Shown one piece after another: positions 37,563 through 47,248 of a stretch of 64,000 bases of DNA; position 1 is the stretch's first letter; each line of letters opens with the position of its first letter. Origin of the DNA: DATKZH01 sp964475955. Lineage in GTDB: Bacteria > Planctomycetota > Planctomycetia > Pirellulales > Thermoguttaceae. The stretch lies in assembly GCA_964475955.1 (NCBI GenBank), contig CAYYZY010000013.1:8422-72421 (forward strand), read 5' to 3'. The position numbers were made by a program, and so were the translations under genes. The notes under the pieces were generated by a model. It was given only the letters and a program-made list of their open reading frames with translations. It was not told where the DNA came from and did not search any database.

Positions 37563-37754
37563 CGTCGCTATCTCCCTCAACTGCTGCCGCCCTGGGAAGA
37601 ACCGACCAACGGGCGGGCTGAATTCGTACCCGAGCGGGGGAAGCGTCAGCGGGTGTCGCCCCCCTGTTCAAGAATCCGAGACGGCGAGGCCTCGACTGGC
37701 CGGGGCGCCGTCCCGGCCCTCCGCAAACCGCCGACCATCTGCGGCGCCGTCAAG

Positions 37755-37827
37755 AGCCAGCGAAGGGAGTCGAACCCTTAACCCCAGCATTACGAATGCT
37801 GTGCTCTGCCGATTGAGCTACGCTGGC
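37755..37827 (-). tRNA. tRNA-Thr (anticodon CGT)
   Basis: The complementary strand folds as a complete cloverleaf: acceptor GCCAGCG with CGCTGGC, D-arm GCTC...GAGC, anticodon stem CAGCA with TGCTG around the loop TTCGTAA (anticodon CGT, reading ACG, Thr), and T-arm AAGGG-TTCGACT-CCCTT. CCA is not encoded. Confidence 0.93.
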
Positions 37828-38328
37828 AAACCGTTGAATCGCAACAACTTACAGACGAAGTCCCCGGTCCACTGCCCGGGCCCGCCGGCAACCCCCCCTC
37901 CTCCTAACGCTTCGCGCCCGGCCCACGACTGGCCCGCACTTGGGCGAGACGCCACGAATTCTAACTCATGTAAACCCCAGAGGATACCGCGCCGCGGTCA
38001 TTCTGACAAGGCAGGCAAAACGGGGCTTATGCCTTCGCGGGAGCCGGGCCCGGGAACCGGGAGCCGCGGGGGAAGCCGCCGGCAAGACAGCGAGGGCCGT
38101 GAAAGGCAGGATGCAGGATGTGGCATAGAAGCGAGAGGCGCCTGCCCATCCTTCCCAAAGCCGCCATTTTCCGCCGCGCCCCTTGCCCGGCCGGCTCGGG
38201 CCCCTTCGTGGAGCCTTTCTTCATCGTCCATCTGGTGAGACGGATGGCCTTGCTTTACCCTGAGGGGGGGCGAGGTCGGGTCACTGTATGTGCCGCAGGA
38301 GCGGCGGGCGTTGAGCATAGCGAGCGAA
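37828..38328. other. Intergenic region, nothing recognised
   Basis: About 500 bases between the tRNA and the sigma54 activator. I see no gene and no convincing promoter or hairpin. Confidence 0.4.
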
Positions 38329-40422
38329 ATGGGAAACGGAATCGGCGAACCGAGCGACGCGGAGAGCGGGGAGGTCTACCTCGTAGTCCGCGAAGGGCCC
38401 ACCTGGCACGACATCTTCCGGCTACTGCCCGGCTCCGTAGTGACCGTCGGGCGCGATCCGGGCAACCGAATCGTGCTGCGCGACGACCGCTGTAGTCGCC
38501 GCCACTGCTCGCTGTTGCAGGACGGCTCGACCTGGACGATCCGCGATCTCGGCAGCCGCAACGGCACGATCGTCAACGGAGCCAAGATCGACGAGACCGC
38601 GCCGCTCGAAGAGGGCGCCCTGATCGTGATCGGCACCACCGAGTTGCTCTTCACCAGCGATATCTCGCGCCCGCTGGACCGGCCCCCCCCGGAGGACCCG
38701 CTCCCCGCGCGGGAGACGAGCCCGCTGGAAGTCGCCGAGGAGAGCGGCGCCGGGCCGTTGATCCTGGAGCGGAAATCGAAGGCCCATTTCGCCGTGGAGA
38801 GCACGCCGGGCCCGGAGCGAGTCGGCAGAGGTGGCGTGCGCGAGACCTTCGCAACGCTCTATCGGCTGATCGTGCGGATGATGTCGTCGACTAGCTGCAA
38901 GGACGTGTGCGAAACGGTGCTCGAAGCCCTGCTACCGGCCATCGGCGCCGACATCGGGGCGGCGCTGTTGTTCCCGGAGCGGGCGGCGGATCGGACCGAC
39001 CCCGGCCAGTTGCGCATCGTCGCCTATCGGGCCCCGCACCACTCGCCCTACCGTCGCGTGTCGACGAAACTGTCGACCCTGGCCCTCGAGGAGCAGGAGG
39101 CCGTGCTGGCCGGGGGCATCTCCGACGACCCCGAGCGGGCGGAGTTCGGCACGCTCTGCGGAATGGCGGCCAACAGCGTCATCTGCGCGCCGATCCGCAG
39201 CGGCGACCGCGTCCACGGCCTGCTGCACCTCTATTCGCTTCAACCCGATCACGCGTTGGACGCCGATGCGCTGGAGCTGGTCCTGGCCGTCGGCGACCAC
39301 CTGGCCATCATCCTCGAAAACCTGGACGAAAAGGAATCGCTGGCCACGAGCCTTCGGCGCGCCCGCGACCAGAACAGCTCGCTCCGACAACTCCTGGAAA
39401 TCGAGAGCGACCTGATCGGGGAGAGTCTCCCCATGCGCGAGCTGCGCGACACGATCGCCCGCGTCGCCCCGTCCGACGCCACGATCCTCGTCCGCGGCGA
39501 GAGCGGGGTCGGCAAGGAGCTGGTCGCCCGGGCGATTCACTTCAACAGCAACCGGCGCAAGGGCCCGTTCATCTGCGTCAACTGCGCCGCCCTGACCGAA
39601 ACGCTTCTGGAGAGCGAGCTGTTCGGGCACGAGAAAGGGGCCTTCACCGGCGCCGTGGACCGGAAGCCGGGCCGGTTTGAGCAGGCGCACCAGGGCACCC
39701 TCTTTCTGGACGAAGTCGGCGAGATGCCCGTCTCGACCCAGGCGAAGCTATTGCGGGTGCTGGAAGGGCACCCGTTCGAGCGCGTCGGCGGGAGCGAGAG
39801 CGTGGAGGTCGACGTGCGCGTGGTCGCGGCGACCAACCGGGACCTGGAGTCGGCCGTCGAAGAGGCCGACTTCCGCAAAGACCTGCTCTACCGGCTCCAG
39901 GTGATCGAGATTCGCGTGCCCCCACTCGCCGAGCACGCCGACGACGTGCCGCTCTTGGCCGAGCACCTGCTCGACCGCGCCTGCGCGCGCCTGGGACGGG
40001 GGCGAATGGAGTTCTCCCCCTCGGCGACGCAAAGGCTTTGCAGGCACGCCTGGCCGGGCAACGTGCGCGAACTGCGGAACGTGGTCGAGAGGGCCGTGGT
40101 TCTGGCCGATGGGCCGGAGATCACGGAGGAGGACCTGCGATTCACGTCGCTTCCGCCGGCCGAATCTTCGCCGTCCCCGCCGGCAGCTCCCGCGCCGACC
40201 ACTCCCGCGCCGACCACTCCCGCGCCGACCGAGTCGGCGCCGGAAGCGCAGGACTCCGCGTCGTTGGAGGAGGTCGAGCGGTTGCACATCATGCGCGTCA
40301 TCGAGTCGACGAACTGGAAGAAGCGCGAGACCGCACGGATCCTGGGCATCAACCGCTCGACCCTCGACCGCAAGCTCCAGAAATACGCCATCCGCCCCCC
40401 GGAACCGCCCGACGACTGGTAG
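38329..40422 (+). CDS. Sigma54-dependent transcriptional activator with FHA and GAF domains
   Basis: A 697-residue enhancer-binding protein. Residues 15-105 are a forkhead-associated domain that reads phospho-threonine (VVTVGRDPGNRIVLRDDRCS RRHC, RDLGSRNGTIVNG). A GAF domain follows at about 170-325. The AAA+ central domain has Walker A GESGVGKELVARAIH, the GAFTGA loop for sigma54 contact (GHEKGAFTGAVD), and Walker B TLFLDEVGEMP. A Fis-type helix-turn-helix ends the protein (ETARILGINRSTLDRKLQKY). The FHA domain suggests control by a Ser/Thr kinase; one is encoded at 52-55.7 kb, but a link is not proven. The start is uncertain: ATG 38329 lacks a good ribosome site, and TTG 38311 has AGGAG upstream. 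Confidence 0.88.
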   Translation: MGNGIGEPSDAESGEVYLVVREGPTWHDIFRLLPGSVVTVGRDPGNRIVLRDDRCSRRHCSLLQDGSTWTIRDLGSRNGTIVNGAKIDETAPLEEGALIVIGTTELLFTSDISRPLDRPPPEDPLPARETSPLEVAEESGAGPLILERKSKAHFAVESTPGPERVGRGGVRETFATLYRLIVRMMSSTSCKDVCETVLEALLPAIGADIGAALLFPERAADRTDPGQLRIVAYRAPHHSPYRRVSTKLSTLALEEQEAVLAGGISDDPERAEFGTLCGMAANSVICAPIRSGDRVHGLLHLYSLQPDHALDADALELVLAVGDHLAIILENLDEKESLATSLRRARDQNSSLRQLLEIESDLIGESLPMRELRDTIARVAPSDATILVRGESGVGKELVARAIHFNSNRRKGPFICVNCAALTETLLESELFGHEKGAFTGAVDRKPGRFEQAHQGTLFLDEVGEMPVSTQAKLLRVLEGHPFERVGGSESVEVDVRVVAATNRDLESAVEEADFRKDLLYRLQVIEIRVPPLAEHADDVPLLAEHLLDRACARLGRGRMEFSPSATQRLCRHAWPGNVRELRNVVERAVVLADGPEITEEDLRFTSLPPAESSPSPPAAPAPTTPAPTTPAPTESAPEAQDSASLEEVERLHIMRVIESTNWKKRETARILGINRSTLDRKLQKYAIRPPEPPDDW

Positions 40423-40543
40423 CTTCGAACTCGGCGGGGAGCGCGCCGGCCGCATTCGCATAAGCCCCCGGAAGCCGCTCGACTTGCACCGCGGCACCGC
40501 TTCCCGGATATTGGAGCCCCCGGAGAACACCTTCCCGGTCTTC

Positions 40544-40602
40544 GTAGCAGGCACGCCCCGTGTGCCGTCCGCCGGTTACGGCACACGGAGCGTGCCTACT
40601 AC
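40544..40602. repeat. Palindromic repeat, family D (GTAGCAGGCAC type)
   Basis: GTAGCAGGCACGCCCCGTGT with GCCGTCC faces ACGGCACACGGAGCGTGCC with TACTAC. A second copy is at 49806-49879. Confidence 0.7.
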
Positions 40603-40654
40603 TCCGCAAATGCAGACGTCGCCAATCGGCTGACACTTTCCCGGAGGATACGCA

Positions 40655-42811
40655 ATGCATCGATCTGTGCTTCTGAGGACAACCGCCGTGGTCTCGTTTT
40701 TCGCCCTTCTCGGCGCGGGCGCGGTTTTCGGCCAGGCGGCCGAGGCCACGTCGCTGGAGGCGCTGCGTGCAAAGCGGAGCGAGCTCGCCCGGCAGCCGCG
40801 CCGGATCATCATGAACAACGACGGTTGCGACGTGATCTACTTCCCCAAGGAGGAAGAGGCGACGGTCGAGAACTTCCTGGCCAAGCGGACCACGCCGCTG
40901 GCCGGCACCCAGGTCGACGCCATCGCGTTCTGCCCCACCAGCTCCGGCTTCAGCAACTTCACCCACGACACGAAGGTGGGCAACGTGCTGACCCGGTCGG
41001 GCCACGAGTTCGGCATCCAGCCCGACAGCCGCAACATCGCCCAGGAGCTGATCGAACGGGGCACCGACTGCCTCCAGGCCGTCGTCCAGTTCGGCCACGA
41101 GCACGAAATGGAAGTGTTCTGGTCGATGCGCATGAACGACACGCACGACGTCGCCCACCGGCCCGATAAGCCGTACTACTTGTTCCCGCCGCTCAAGGTC
41201 GAGCACCCCGACTGGCTGGTGGGCGACCACGTCGAGCGCACGCCCCACGGCCGATGGAGCTCGGTCGACTACGCGCGCCCGGAGATCCGCGACCTGGCCT
41301 TCCGGTTCATCGAGGAGGTGTGCCGCAACTACGAGGTCGACGGCGTCGAGCTCGACTTCTTCCGCCATCTCTGCTATTTCAAGAGCACCGCGTTCGGCGG
41401 CGCGGCGACCGACGACCAGCGCGCCGCCATGACCGACCTCATCCGCCGCGTGCGCACGATGACCGAAGAGGTGGGCCTGGAGCGTGGCCGGCCGATCCTC
41501 ATCTCGGTGCGCGTACCCGATTCGGTCGGCTTCTGCCGCGACATGGGCTTCGACCTGGAGCGCTGGATGGACGAGGGCCTGTTCGACCTGCTCGTCACCA
41601 CCGGCTACTTCCGTCTCAACCCGTGGCGGTACAGCGTCGAGCTGGGGCACAAGTACAACGTGGCGGTCTACCCTTGCCTGAGCGACTCGCGCGTGCGGGG
41701 CGAAACCCGGTTCCGCCGCAGTTCCACCGAGAGCTACCGCGGCCGGGCCGCCAACGCGTGGCTGGCCGGCGCCGACGGCGTGCACCTGTTCAACTACTTC
41801 AACCCCAACGCGGAGATTTGGCAAGAGCTGGGCGATCCGGAAGCGCTGGCGACGATGGACAAGCTCTACTTCGTCACCGTGCGCGACGGCGATCCCCGCC
41901 GCTTCCTGGCCGGCGGCCGCGACTACCGCAACGTGCCCATGCTGGCCCCCTCGCATCCCCGCCTGATCACCGAAGGGCAGCCGACGAGCGTCGAAATCAC
42001 CATCGGCGACAACCCGGCCGAGGCCCGGCGCCGCGGCTTCAAGGCCGAGGCCACGCTCCACCTCGAGATGCCGTCGATCCAGAAGCCGGAGCAGCTCCAC
42101 GTGAAATGGAACGGCCGGGAGCTCTCCGGCGGCCGGGTGAACGAGGGGTGGATCGACTACCCGATCCCCGCCGATGCCGTGGAGCAAGGGCCCAACGAGG
42201 TCGACGTCGCCGTGGAGCCCGCGGCCCTGGGCTCCGGCGATTGGAGCATCGTCTACGACGGCTCCCAGAAGCCCGACCGACCCTGGTCGCGCGACCGCGG
42301 CTCCGAGCGGACCCACGAGGAGGTCGTCGACGGCACGCTGGTGATCGCCGATCGGGGGGAGGTCTCGGGCGACTATCTCTACTACCGCTACCCCTGGGGG
42401 GCCGACCCCGAGGGCGAGGCGGTCGTCGAAGCGAGGGCGAAGGTCATTTCGGGCTCGAGCTTCGTCATCGTCACCAACGGAATCGGCGGCGAGCGGCTCG
42501 GTCTGTGGCCCGACCGGATCGAGCTGTTCCACCACAAGAACCTCCGGTTCGCGATGGACACCACCGACGAATTTCACCTCTACCGCATGGAGCTTTCCGG
42601 CGAGGACCTTAAGATCTACGTCGACGGCCAGCTCCGCATCGACGCCCCCGGCGTGCTCGGTCCGCGCAGCGGCTACAAGCGAAACGAAGTCGCCTTCGGG
42701 GCGGCCAACAGCGGCATGGTCGGCGAAGCCCATTGGGACGACGTGCGCGCCCGGGCGACCGGGCTGGCGCTTCGGGATTTGGCCGTCAGCACCTCGTACC
42801 AGGCGAAGTGA
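40655..42811 (+). CDS. Secreted glycoside-hydrolase-like (GHL10-type) TIM-barrel protein
   Basis: A 718-residue exported protein (signal peptide VVSFFALLGAGAVFG). Residues 50-440 look like a TIM barrel of the glycosyl-hydrolase-like 10 group: RRIIMNNDGCDVIYFPKEEE, HEMEVFWSMRMNDTHDVAHR, NYEVDGVELDFFRHLCYF with Glu/Asp at a strand end, GADGVHLFNYFNP. The last 200 residues form a beta-sandwich resembling a LamG/NPCBM-like binding module (FHLYRMELSGEDLKIYVDGQ). It is probably an enzyme or binding protein for extracellular polysaccharide. The catalytic pair is not certain. It stands alone between repeats D and C. Confidence 0.75.
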   Translation: MHRSVLLRTTAVVSFFALLGAGAVFGQAAEATSLEALRAKRSELARQPRRIIMNNDGCDVIYFPKEEEATVENFLAKRTTPLAGTQVDAIAFCPTSSGFSNFTHDTKVGNVLTRSGHEFGIQPDSRNIAQELIERGTDCLQAVVQFGHEHEMEVFWSMRMNDTHDVAHRPDKPYYLFPPLKVEHPDWLVGDHVERTPHGRWSSVDYARPEIRDLAFRFIEEVCRNYEVDGVELDFFRHLCYFKSTAFGGAATDDQRAAMTDLIRRVRTMTEEVGLERGRPILISVRVPDSVGFCRDMGFDLERWMDEGLFDLLVTTGYFRLNPWRYSVELGHKYNVAVYPCLSDSRVRGETRFRRSSTESYRGRAANAWLAGADGVHLFNYFNPNAEIWQELGDPEALATMDKLYFVTVRDGDPRRFLAGGRDYRNVPMLAPSHPRLITEGQPTSVEITIGDNPAEARRRGFKAEATLHLEMPSIQKPEQLHVKWNGRELSGGRVNEGWIDYPIPADAVEQGPNEVDVAVEPAALGSGDWSIVYDGSQKPDRPWSRDRGSERTHEEVVDGTLVIADRGEVSGDYLYYRYPWGADPEGEAVVEARAKVISGSSFVIVTNGIGGERLGLWPDRIELFHHKNLRFAMDTTDEFHLYRMELSGEDLKIYVDGQLRIDAPGVLGPRSGYKRNEVAFGAANSGMVGEAHWDDVRARATGLALRDLAVSTSYQAK

Positions 42812-42903
42812 GATCCTGCGACGAACCCGGAGAACCGGCACTTCAATCAGTGTCGTTGTTCGCTCCGCGAACAAGCGCCTTTTCGCGGAGCGAGAAGCGG
42901 CGG

Positions 42904-42978
42904 GGTGGCCGGGGTCGAGCGCAGCGAGCCCCCGGAATCGGTAGGACTGTGGGCTCGCTGCGCTCGACCACAGCCACC
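42904..42978. repeat. Palindromic repeat, family C (GGTCGAGCGCAGCGAGCCC type)
   Basis: Left arm GGTGGCCGGGGTCGAGCGCA GCGAGCCC faces right arm GGGCTCGCTGCGCTCGACCA CAGCCACC. Nearly all positions pair. A related element is at 55915-55984. Confidence 0.75.
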
Positions 42979-43025
42979 ACGTATTGCACAGGCTATTTTC
43001 GTGCAAGTTTTATGGAGGACTTCCA

Positions 43026-44402
43026 ATGAAGCGACGCAGATTTACCTCTTGGGCCCTGGCGGCGATCGTGGCAGCGTGTGCCTGGATCGCGCCCGCACAG
43101 GCCGCGCCGCCGACGAACGTCGTGCTGATCACGGCCGACAACCTCGGCTTCCACGACACGGGCTGCTACGGCAACCGCGAGGTCAAGACGCCCAACCTCG
43201 ACCGGCTTGCCGGCCAGGGCGTGCGGTGCACGAGCTTCTACTCGGCGTCGCCCACCTGCACCGTCTCCCGGGCATCGCTGCTCACGGGCCGCTACCCGCA
43301 GCGCCACGGGCTGACGCACCAACTCCGCACGAGCCTCGACCTGTCGATCGACGAGAACCTCGGCGTGGGCCTGCGCCACTCCGAGCGGCTGATCCCGCAG
43401 TATCTCGAGCCGCTGGGCTACGCCACCGCCTGCTTCGGCAAGTGGAACATCGGCTTCGCCCCGGGCAGCCGGCCCACCGAGCGGGGGTTCGATGAGTTCT
43501 TCGGCCACGCCTCGGGCAACATGGACTACTACACGCATATCTACAAGGGGCGCAACGACCTCTACCGCGGCACGGAGCCGGCCCGGGTTGAAGGCTATAG
43601 CACCGACCTGTTCGCCGAGGCCGCCTGCGACTTCCTCCGCCGCCAGGCCGACGGCCCCTTCTTCCTCTACGTGCCGTTCAACGCGGTCCACTATCCCGGC
43701 AAGGCGAACAAGAAGCCGGGCCAGCCGTGTATTTGGCAGGCCCCCGACGAGTCGTTCGCCCGGTACGGGTACTCGCCCGACACCCGCGACGTACGCAAGC
43801 GCTACTACGCCACCGTCACCGCGCTCGACGCCGGCATCGGCCGCGTGCTCCACCAGATCGACGCCCTGGGCCTCGCCCCCAACACGCTGGTCATCTTCTT
43901 CTCCGATAACGGGGCCTTTGCCGCGCAGAGCAACTGCGCCTCGAACCACCCGTATCGAACCGAGAGGGTGATGATCTACGAGGGGAGCCTCCGCGTCGCC
44001 TGCCTCGTGCGTTGGCCGGGGCGGCTGCCGTCGGGCACGGTCTGCGACGAGATGCTCACGAGCCTCGACTTCCTCCCCATGATCCTCGAGGCGGCCGGCG
44101 CCCCGCTCCCCGACGACCGCATCCTCGACGGCCGCGATCCCACGGCCACGCTCGCCGGCCGGGCCCCCTCGCCCCACCGGTCGCTCTTCTGGCACTACAA
44201 CCGCTCCGGCGCCGTGCGCGACCGGCGGTACAAGCTCGTCAAGCCCCGCGCGAGCAAGACGTGGTCGCTCTACGACCTGGCCGCCGACCCCGGCGAGACC
44301 CGCGACCTGGCCGACCGGCGCCCCGAGGTCGTCTCGCGGCTTTCCCGTCAATACGATCGCTGGTTCGACGCCGCCTCGGCCGACCAGGCCCTGGGAGATT
44401 AG
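43026..44402 (+). CDS. Secreted sulfatase (third copy)
   Basis: A 458-residue exported sulfatase. The signal peptide (RFTSWALAAIVAACAWIAPA QA) is followed by TNVVLITADNLGFHDTGCYG (metal ligands). The active-site segment is CTVSRASLLTGRYPQRHG with Cys78 as the formylglycine site. As in the sulfatase at 4.4 kb, the third position of CxPxR is Val. FFSDNGAFAAQSN and RYKLVKPRASKTWSLYDLA supply the later conserved blocks. GGAGG stands seven bases before the ATG, making it the best-marked start in the window. It is of the common length for the family, without extra domains. The substrate is probably a sulfated glycan. Confidence 0.9.
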   Translation: MKRRRFTSWALAAIVAACAWIAPAQAAPPTNVVLITADNLGFHDTGCYGNREVKTPNLDRLAGQGVRCTSFYSASPTCTVSRASLLTGRYPQRHGLTHQLRTSLDLSIDENLGVGLRHSERLIPQYLEPLGYATACFGKWNIGFAPGSRPTERGFDEFFGHASGNMDYYTHIYKGRNDLYRGTEPARVEGYSTDLFAEAACDFLRRQADGPFFLYVPFNAVHYPGKANKKPGQPCIWQAPDESFARYGYSPDTRDVRKRYYATVTALDAGIGRVLHQIDALGLAPNTLVIFFSDNGAFAAQSNCASNHPYRTERVMIYEGSLRVACLVRWPGRLPSGTVCDEMLTSLDFLPMILEAAGAPLPDDRILDGRDPTATLAGRAPSPHRSLFWHYNRSGAVRDRRYKLVKPRASKTWSLYDLAADPGETRDLADRRPEVVSRLSRQYDRWFDAASADQALGD

Positions 44403-44672
44403 GGCGAGAACTCGAAGCCCCCCGTCGAGAATTGCCCGAAGCCTCGGCCCACCGTGGCGTACGCTATTATGGGCTCGGAGCCCGAAGGCTGCCCGAACGG
44501 CCGCGAGGATAGTGCCGGTCGTGACGATCGTGCGGATGCGAGCGGGCGTATCGTGGAAGACACCAGGCTCCGCCGCGCCCCGGCGTGCAGCCCCCCGCCA
44601 GCCCGAACGCGCGCAGCGGGCTCGTGCGGGCCGACCGTCAAGCCGTACCCGTCGATTGAGCGAGCCAACCCG

Positions 44673-46322
44673 ATGTCGAGAAAGCGACGCCGAGCGCCCC
44701 GCGCACAACAAGACCCTCCTCCGGCCGAGCCGAAGCCGGCTCCCAGCGACGGGGCCGGAACGCGGCGCGCGTTCCTGATCGCCGCCGCCTTTTCGGCCGG
44801 CGCCGCCGTGATGATCATCGAGCTGGCCGGCAACCGCGTGCTCGCGCCCTGGTTCGGCAACAGCCTCTACACGTGGACGGGCCTGATCGGCGTGATCCTG
44901 GTGAGCATCAGTGGCGGCTACTACCTGGGCGGATACCTGGCCGACCGCCGGCCCGACTACCTGAACCTCGCGCACCTGTTGACCGCGTCGGCCCTGTTGA
45001 CCGTCGCGGCGCCGCTGGTCCAGGCGGTGATCGCCGGGCCGATCGGCTCGCTGGGCGTCGTGACCGGCCCCCTGTTGGGCGCGATGCTGCTTTTCGCCCT
45101 GCCGGGGTGTTTGCTGGCAGCCGTCTCCCCGTTCACCATCCGGCTGATCAGCCTGTTGACCGACGACCGAAGCGTGGGCCTCTCGGCCGGCACGATCGGC
45201 ATGGTCGCCACGCTGGGAAGCGTGGTGGGGACGTTCGGCTCCGGCTTCGTGCTGATCCCCCACCTGGGGCTGCGGACCGTCTTCCTTGCCACCGGGCTGG
45301 TGCTGGCCGTGCTGGCCGCCGTGGGCTACGCCCTCTTCTGGCCGCCGCGCCGCGCGAACCGATGGATCGCCGCCGGGCCGCCGCTCGTGCTCGCCGTGGC
45401 CGCCGCGGGCGCCGCGTTCGCGGGCGAGAGGTCGGCCCACATGGAGGTGCTCGGGACCCGGGCCGACGTCGTCTTCGAGAAGGCCACCTTCTACCACGAC
45501 ATCCGCGTGGCCGAGTTGCCCACCGAAGACGGCGACACGGCCCGATTCCTCTATCTCGACACGACGCTCGAAGGGGCCCAGTTCGTCGATTCGCGCCAGA
45601 TGGTCCTTCCCTACCAGGACTATTGGCAACTGGCCAGGCTTTTCTGCCCGGACGTGAAGCGGGCCGCCTTTCTCGGCGGCGGGGCGTTCACGTGGCCCGA
45701 GGCCCTGCTCGACGCGTACCCGCAAGCCCGGGTCGACGTCGTGGAGATCGACCCGGCCGTGATCGAGGTGGGCCGGAAGTACTTCCGGGTCGACGAGTAC
45801 CCGCGGATGAACGCCGTGGCCGACGACGCCCGGCGCTTCCTCCGCGCGTCCGACGGGCCGTACGACCTGATCTTCGGCGACGCCTACCACGGCGCGCGGT
45901 GCGTGCCCGCCCACCTGGTCACGCGGGAGTTCTTCCAGCTCGTTCGCGACCGATTGAACGGTGGGGGCGTGTACATCATGAACGTCGCCGGCGCCGTCGG
46001 GGGGGACCAGGCGATCCTGTTCCGCTCGTTGAAGAAGACGCTCTCGGAGGTGTTCCCCCACCAATCGGTTTTCAGCACCCATCCCGACCGGCCCGGCGAC
46101 GTGGAGCAGAACGCGTTCATCGTGGCGGCGGTCGACGACCTGGAGATTGAGTCGATCCGGCAGGGGCGTTACGCCGATCGGGAGTTGGCCGAGTCGCTGT
46201 TTCGCGGCTACCTTCCGCCGCACGAAGTCGACGTGGCCGACGCCGTCGTCTTCACCGACAATTACAACCCGGTCGAGTACCTGGCCGCCCGCACGCTTCG
46301 GCGAAGCGAGTCGACCCCGTAG
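44673..46322 (+). CDS. Membrane-bound spermidine-synthase-like protein
   Basis: A 549-residue protein. The N-terminal half has about seven membrane helices (FLIAAAFSAGAAVMIIELAG, GLIGVILVSISGGYYLGGYL, LLGAMLLFALPGCLLAAVSP, TIGMVATLGSVVGTFGSGFV and others). The C-terminal half is a class I methyltransferase-like fold of the spermidine synthase type: RAAFLGGGAFTWPEALL, RVDVVEIDPAVIEVGRKYF, GPYDLIFGDAYHGA. Such fusions are widespread and their reaction is usually unproven; they may transfer aminopropyl or methyl groups to a lipid-linked or membrane substrate. ATG 44673 is chosen as the start of a basic cytoplasmic segment (MSRKRRRAPRAQQD). Upstream frame lacks coding character. Confidence 0.82.
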   Translation: MSRKRRRAPRAQQDPPPAEPKPAPSDGAGTRRAFLIAAAFSAGAAVMIIELAGNRVLAPWFGNSLYTWTGLIGVILVSISGGYYLGGYLADRRPDYLNLAHLLTASALLTVAAPLVQAVIAGPIGSLGVVTGPLLGAMLLFALPGCLLAAVSPFTIRLISLLTDDRSVGLSAGTIGMVATLGSVVGTFGSGFVLIPHLGLRTVFLATGLVLAVLAAVGYALFWPPRRANRWIAAGPPLVLAVAAAGAAFAGERSAHMEVLGTRADVVFEKATFYHDIRVAELPTEDGDTARFLYLDTTLEGAQFVDSRQMVLPYQDYWQLARLFCPDVKRAAFLGGGAFTWPEALLDAYPQARVDVVEIDPAVIEVGRKYFRVDEYPRMNAVADDARRFLRASDGPYDLIFGDAYHGARCVPAHLVTREFFQLVRDRLNGGGVYIMNVAGAVGGDQAILFRSLKKTLSEVFPHQSVFSTHPDRPGDVEQNAFIVAAVDDLEIESIRQGRYADRELAESLFRGYLPPHEVDVADAVVFTDNYNPVEYLAARTLRRSESTP

Positions 46323-46337
46323 CCGAGCGTGCGCGAT

Positions 46338-47000
46338 TCACGCCTCGTCGCGCACCAGCTCGAGCGTCGCCCAGAGGCTCGGGTCCTCGTCGTAGGGCAG
46401 CGGGCTGCCGGCGCCGAACGTCTGCACGCCCAGCTCGCGGTCGACCACGGCGTAGTTGAAGCCGAGGCGCGGGTGCTCGGCGGGGTCGAAGCCGGTCAGC
46501 GCGTCGGCCGCGATGAAGGCGTCGAGCCGGTAGCCGTCTTCGTGCCGGGTGCACTGGACCTTGAGGCCGTCGGGCCGGATCGCCTGCGGCTGCCCGCGCG
46601 CCCGATGGATCGGCAACCACTGGGCCACGGGCCGGTCGGCCCTTCGCCCCCCGCCGGTGGGCATGAAGAGGAAGCGGTGGCAGAAGCGGGTGGCGCGGTG
46701 GACGTTGTGCACGTCGCGCGTATCGATCCAGACGTGCACGCCGTCGCTGTCTTCGGGCCGGGTGGTCCGGCACCAGAGGGCCTTCTGCTTGCCGTGGAGG
46801 CGCACCGAGAGGGCCAGGCCCGACTCGTTCCACGCCGCGTACACGTCAGCCGAAAGCGGTTCCCCCTCCAACTCGGCCAGGCCGACCAGCCGGTACCGGG
46901 CGTCGAGGCGCGCGCCCCGGGCGGTCCACAGCTTCTCCCGATGGAGACACGCCGTGGAAAACCGGAATAGCGAACGCTTGGGCACCAGCGAATCGGACAT
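46338..47000 (-). CDS. CBM9/DOMON-like hypothetical protein
   Basis: A 220-residue beta-sandwich protein without signal peptide, resembling carbohydrate-binding module 9/DOMON-like domains. Segments are LSADVYAAWNESGLALSVRL, DSDGVHVWIDTRDVHNVHRA, YRLDAFIAADALTGFDPAEH and GFNYAVVDRELGVQTFGAGS. These are the typical strands of a domain that binds sugars or haem. The gene is convergent with the spermidine-synthase-like gene (15 bases between the stops). ATG 47000 has no clear ribosome site. Function unknown; a conserved planctomycete protein of this type is my recollection only. Confidence 0.7.
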   Translation of the reverse strand: MSDSLVPKRSLFRFSTACLHREKLWTARGARLDARYRLVGLAELEGEPLSADVYAAWNESGLALSVRLHGKQKALWCRTTRPEDSDGVHVWIDTRDVHNVHRATRFCHRFLFMPTGGGRRADRPVAQWLPIHRARGQPQAIRPDGLKVQCTRHEDGYRLDAFIAADALTGFDPAEHPRLGFNYAVVDRELGVQTFGAGSPLPYDEDPSLWATLELVRDEA

Positions 47001-47248
47001 GGGGGTAGGGAGTGGCGAGTGGCAGGTGGATGGGTGGTGGATGGGCGTCCGATGGCCCTGCTGCGATTATCGGAGGTTCGCTTCCGGGTGCCAACCCCCC
47101 GGGCGTGGCTGGGCGGCGGAGGTCGGCGCGGGTTGTGCCCCGCACGGGCATTTTGGGGGCTGCTCGCGGCGACTTGCGATCGGTATACTGAATGGGTCTT
47201 CTCTTTCACCGATGCCGCGATCGGACCAGTCGGGGAACGGGCTGCCGG

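Noticed and set aside
44673..46322. Ordinary soluble spermidine synthase (SpeE) working with speA
   Set aside because: The N-terminal half is a multi-helix membrane domain and the gene is 8 kb from speA in a different unit.
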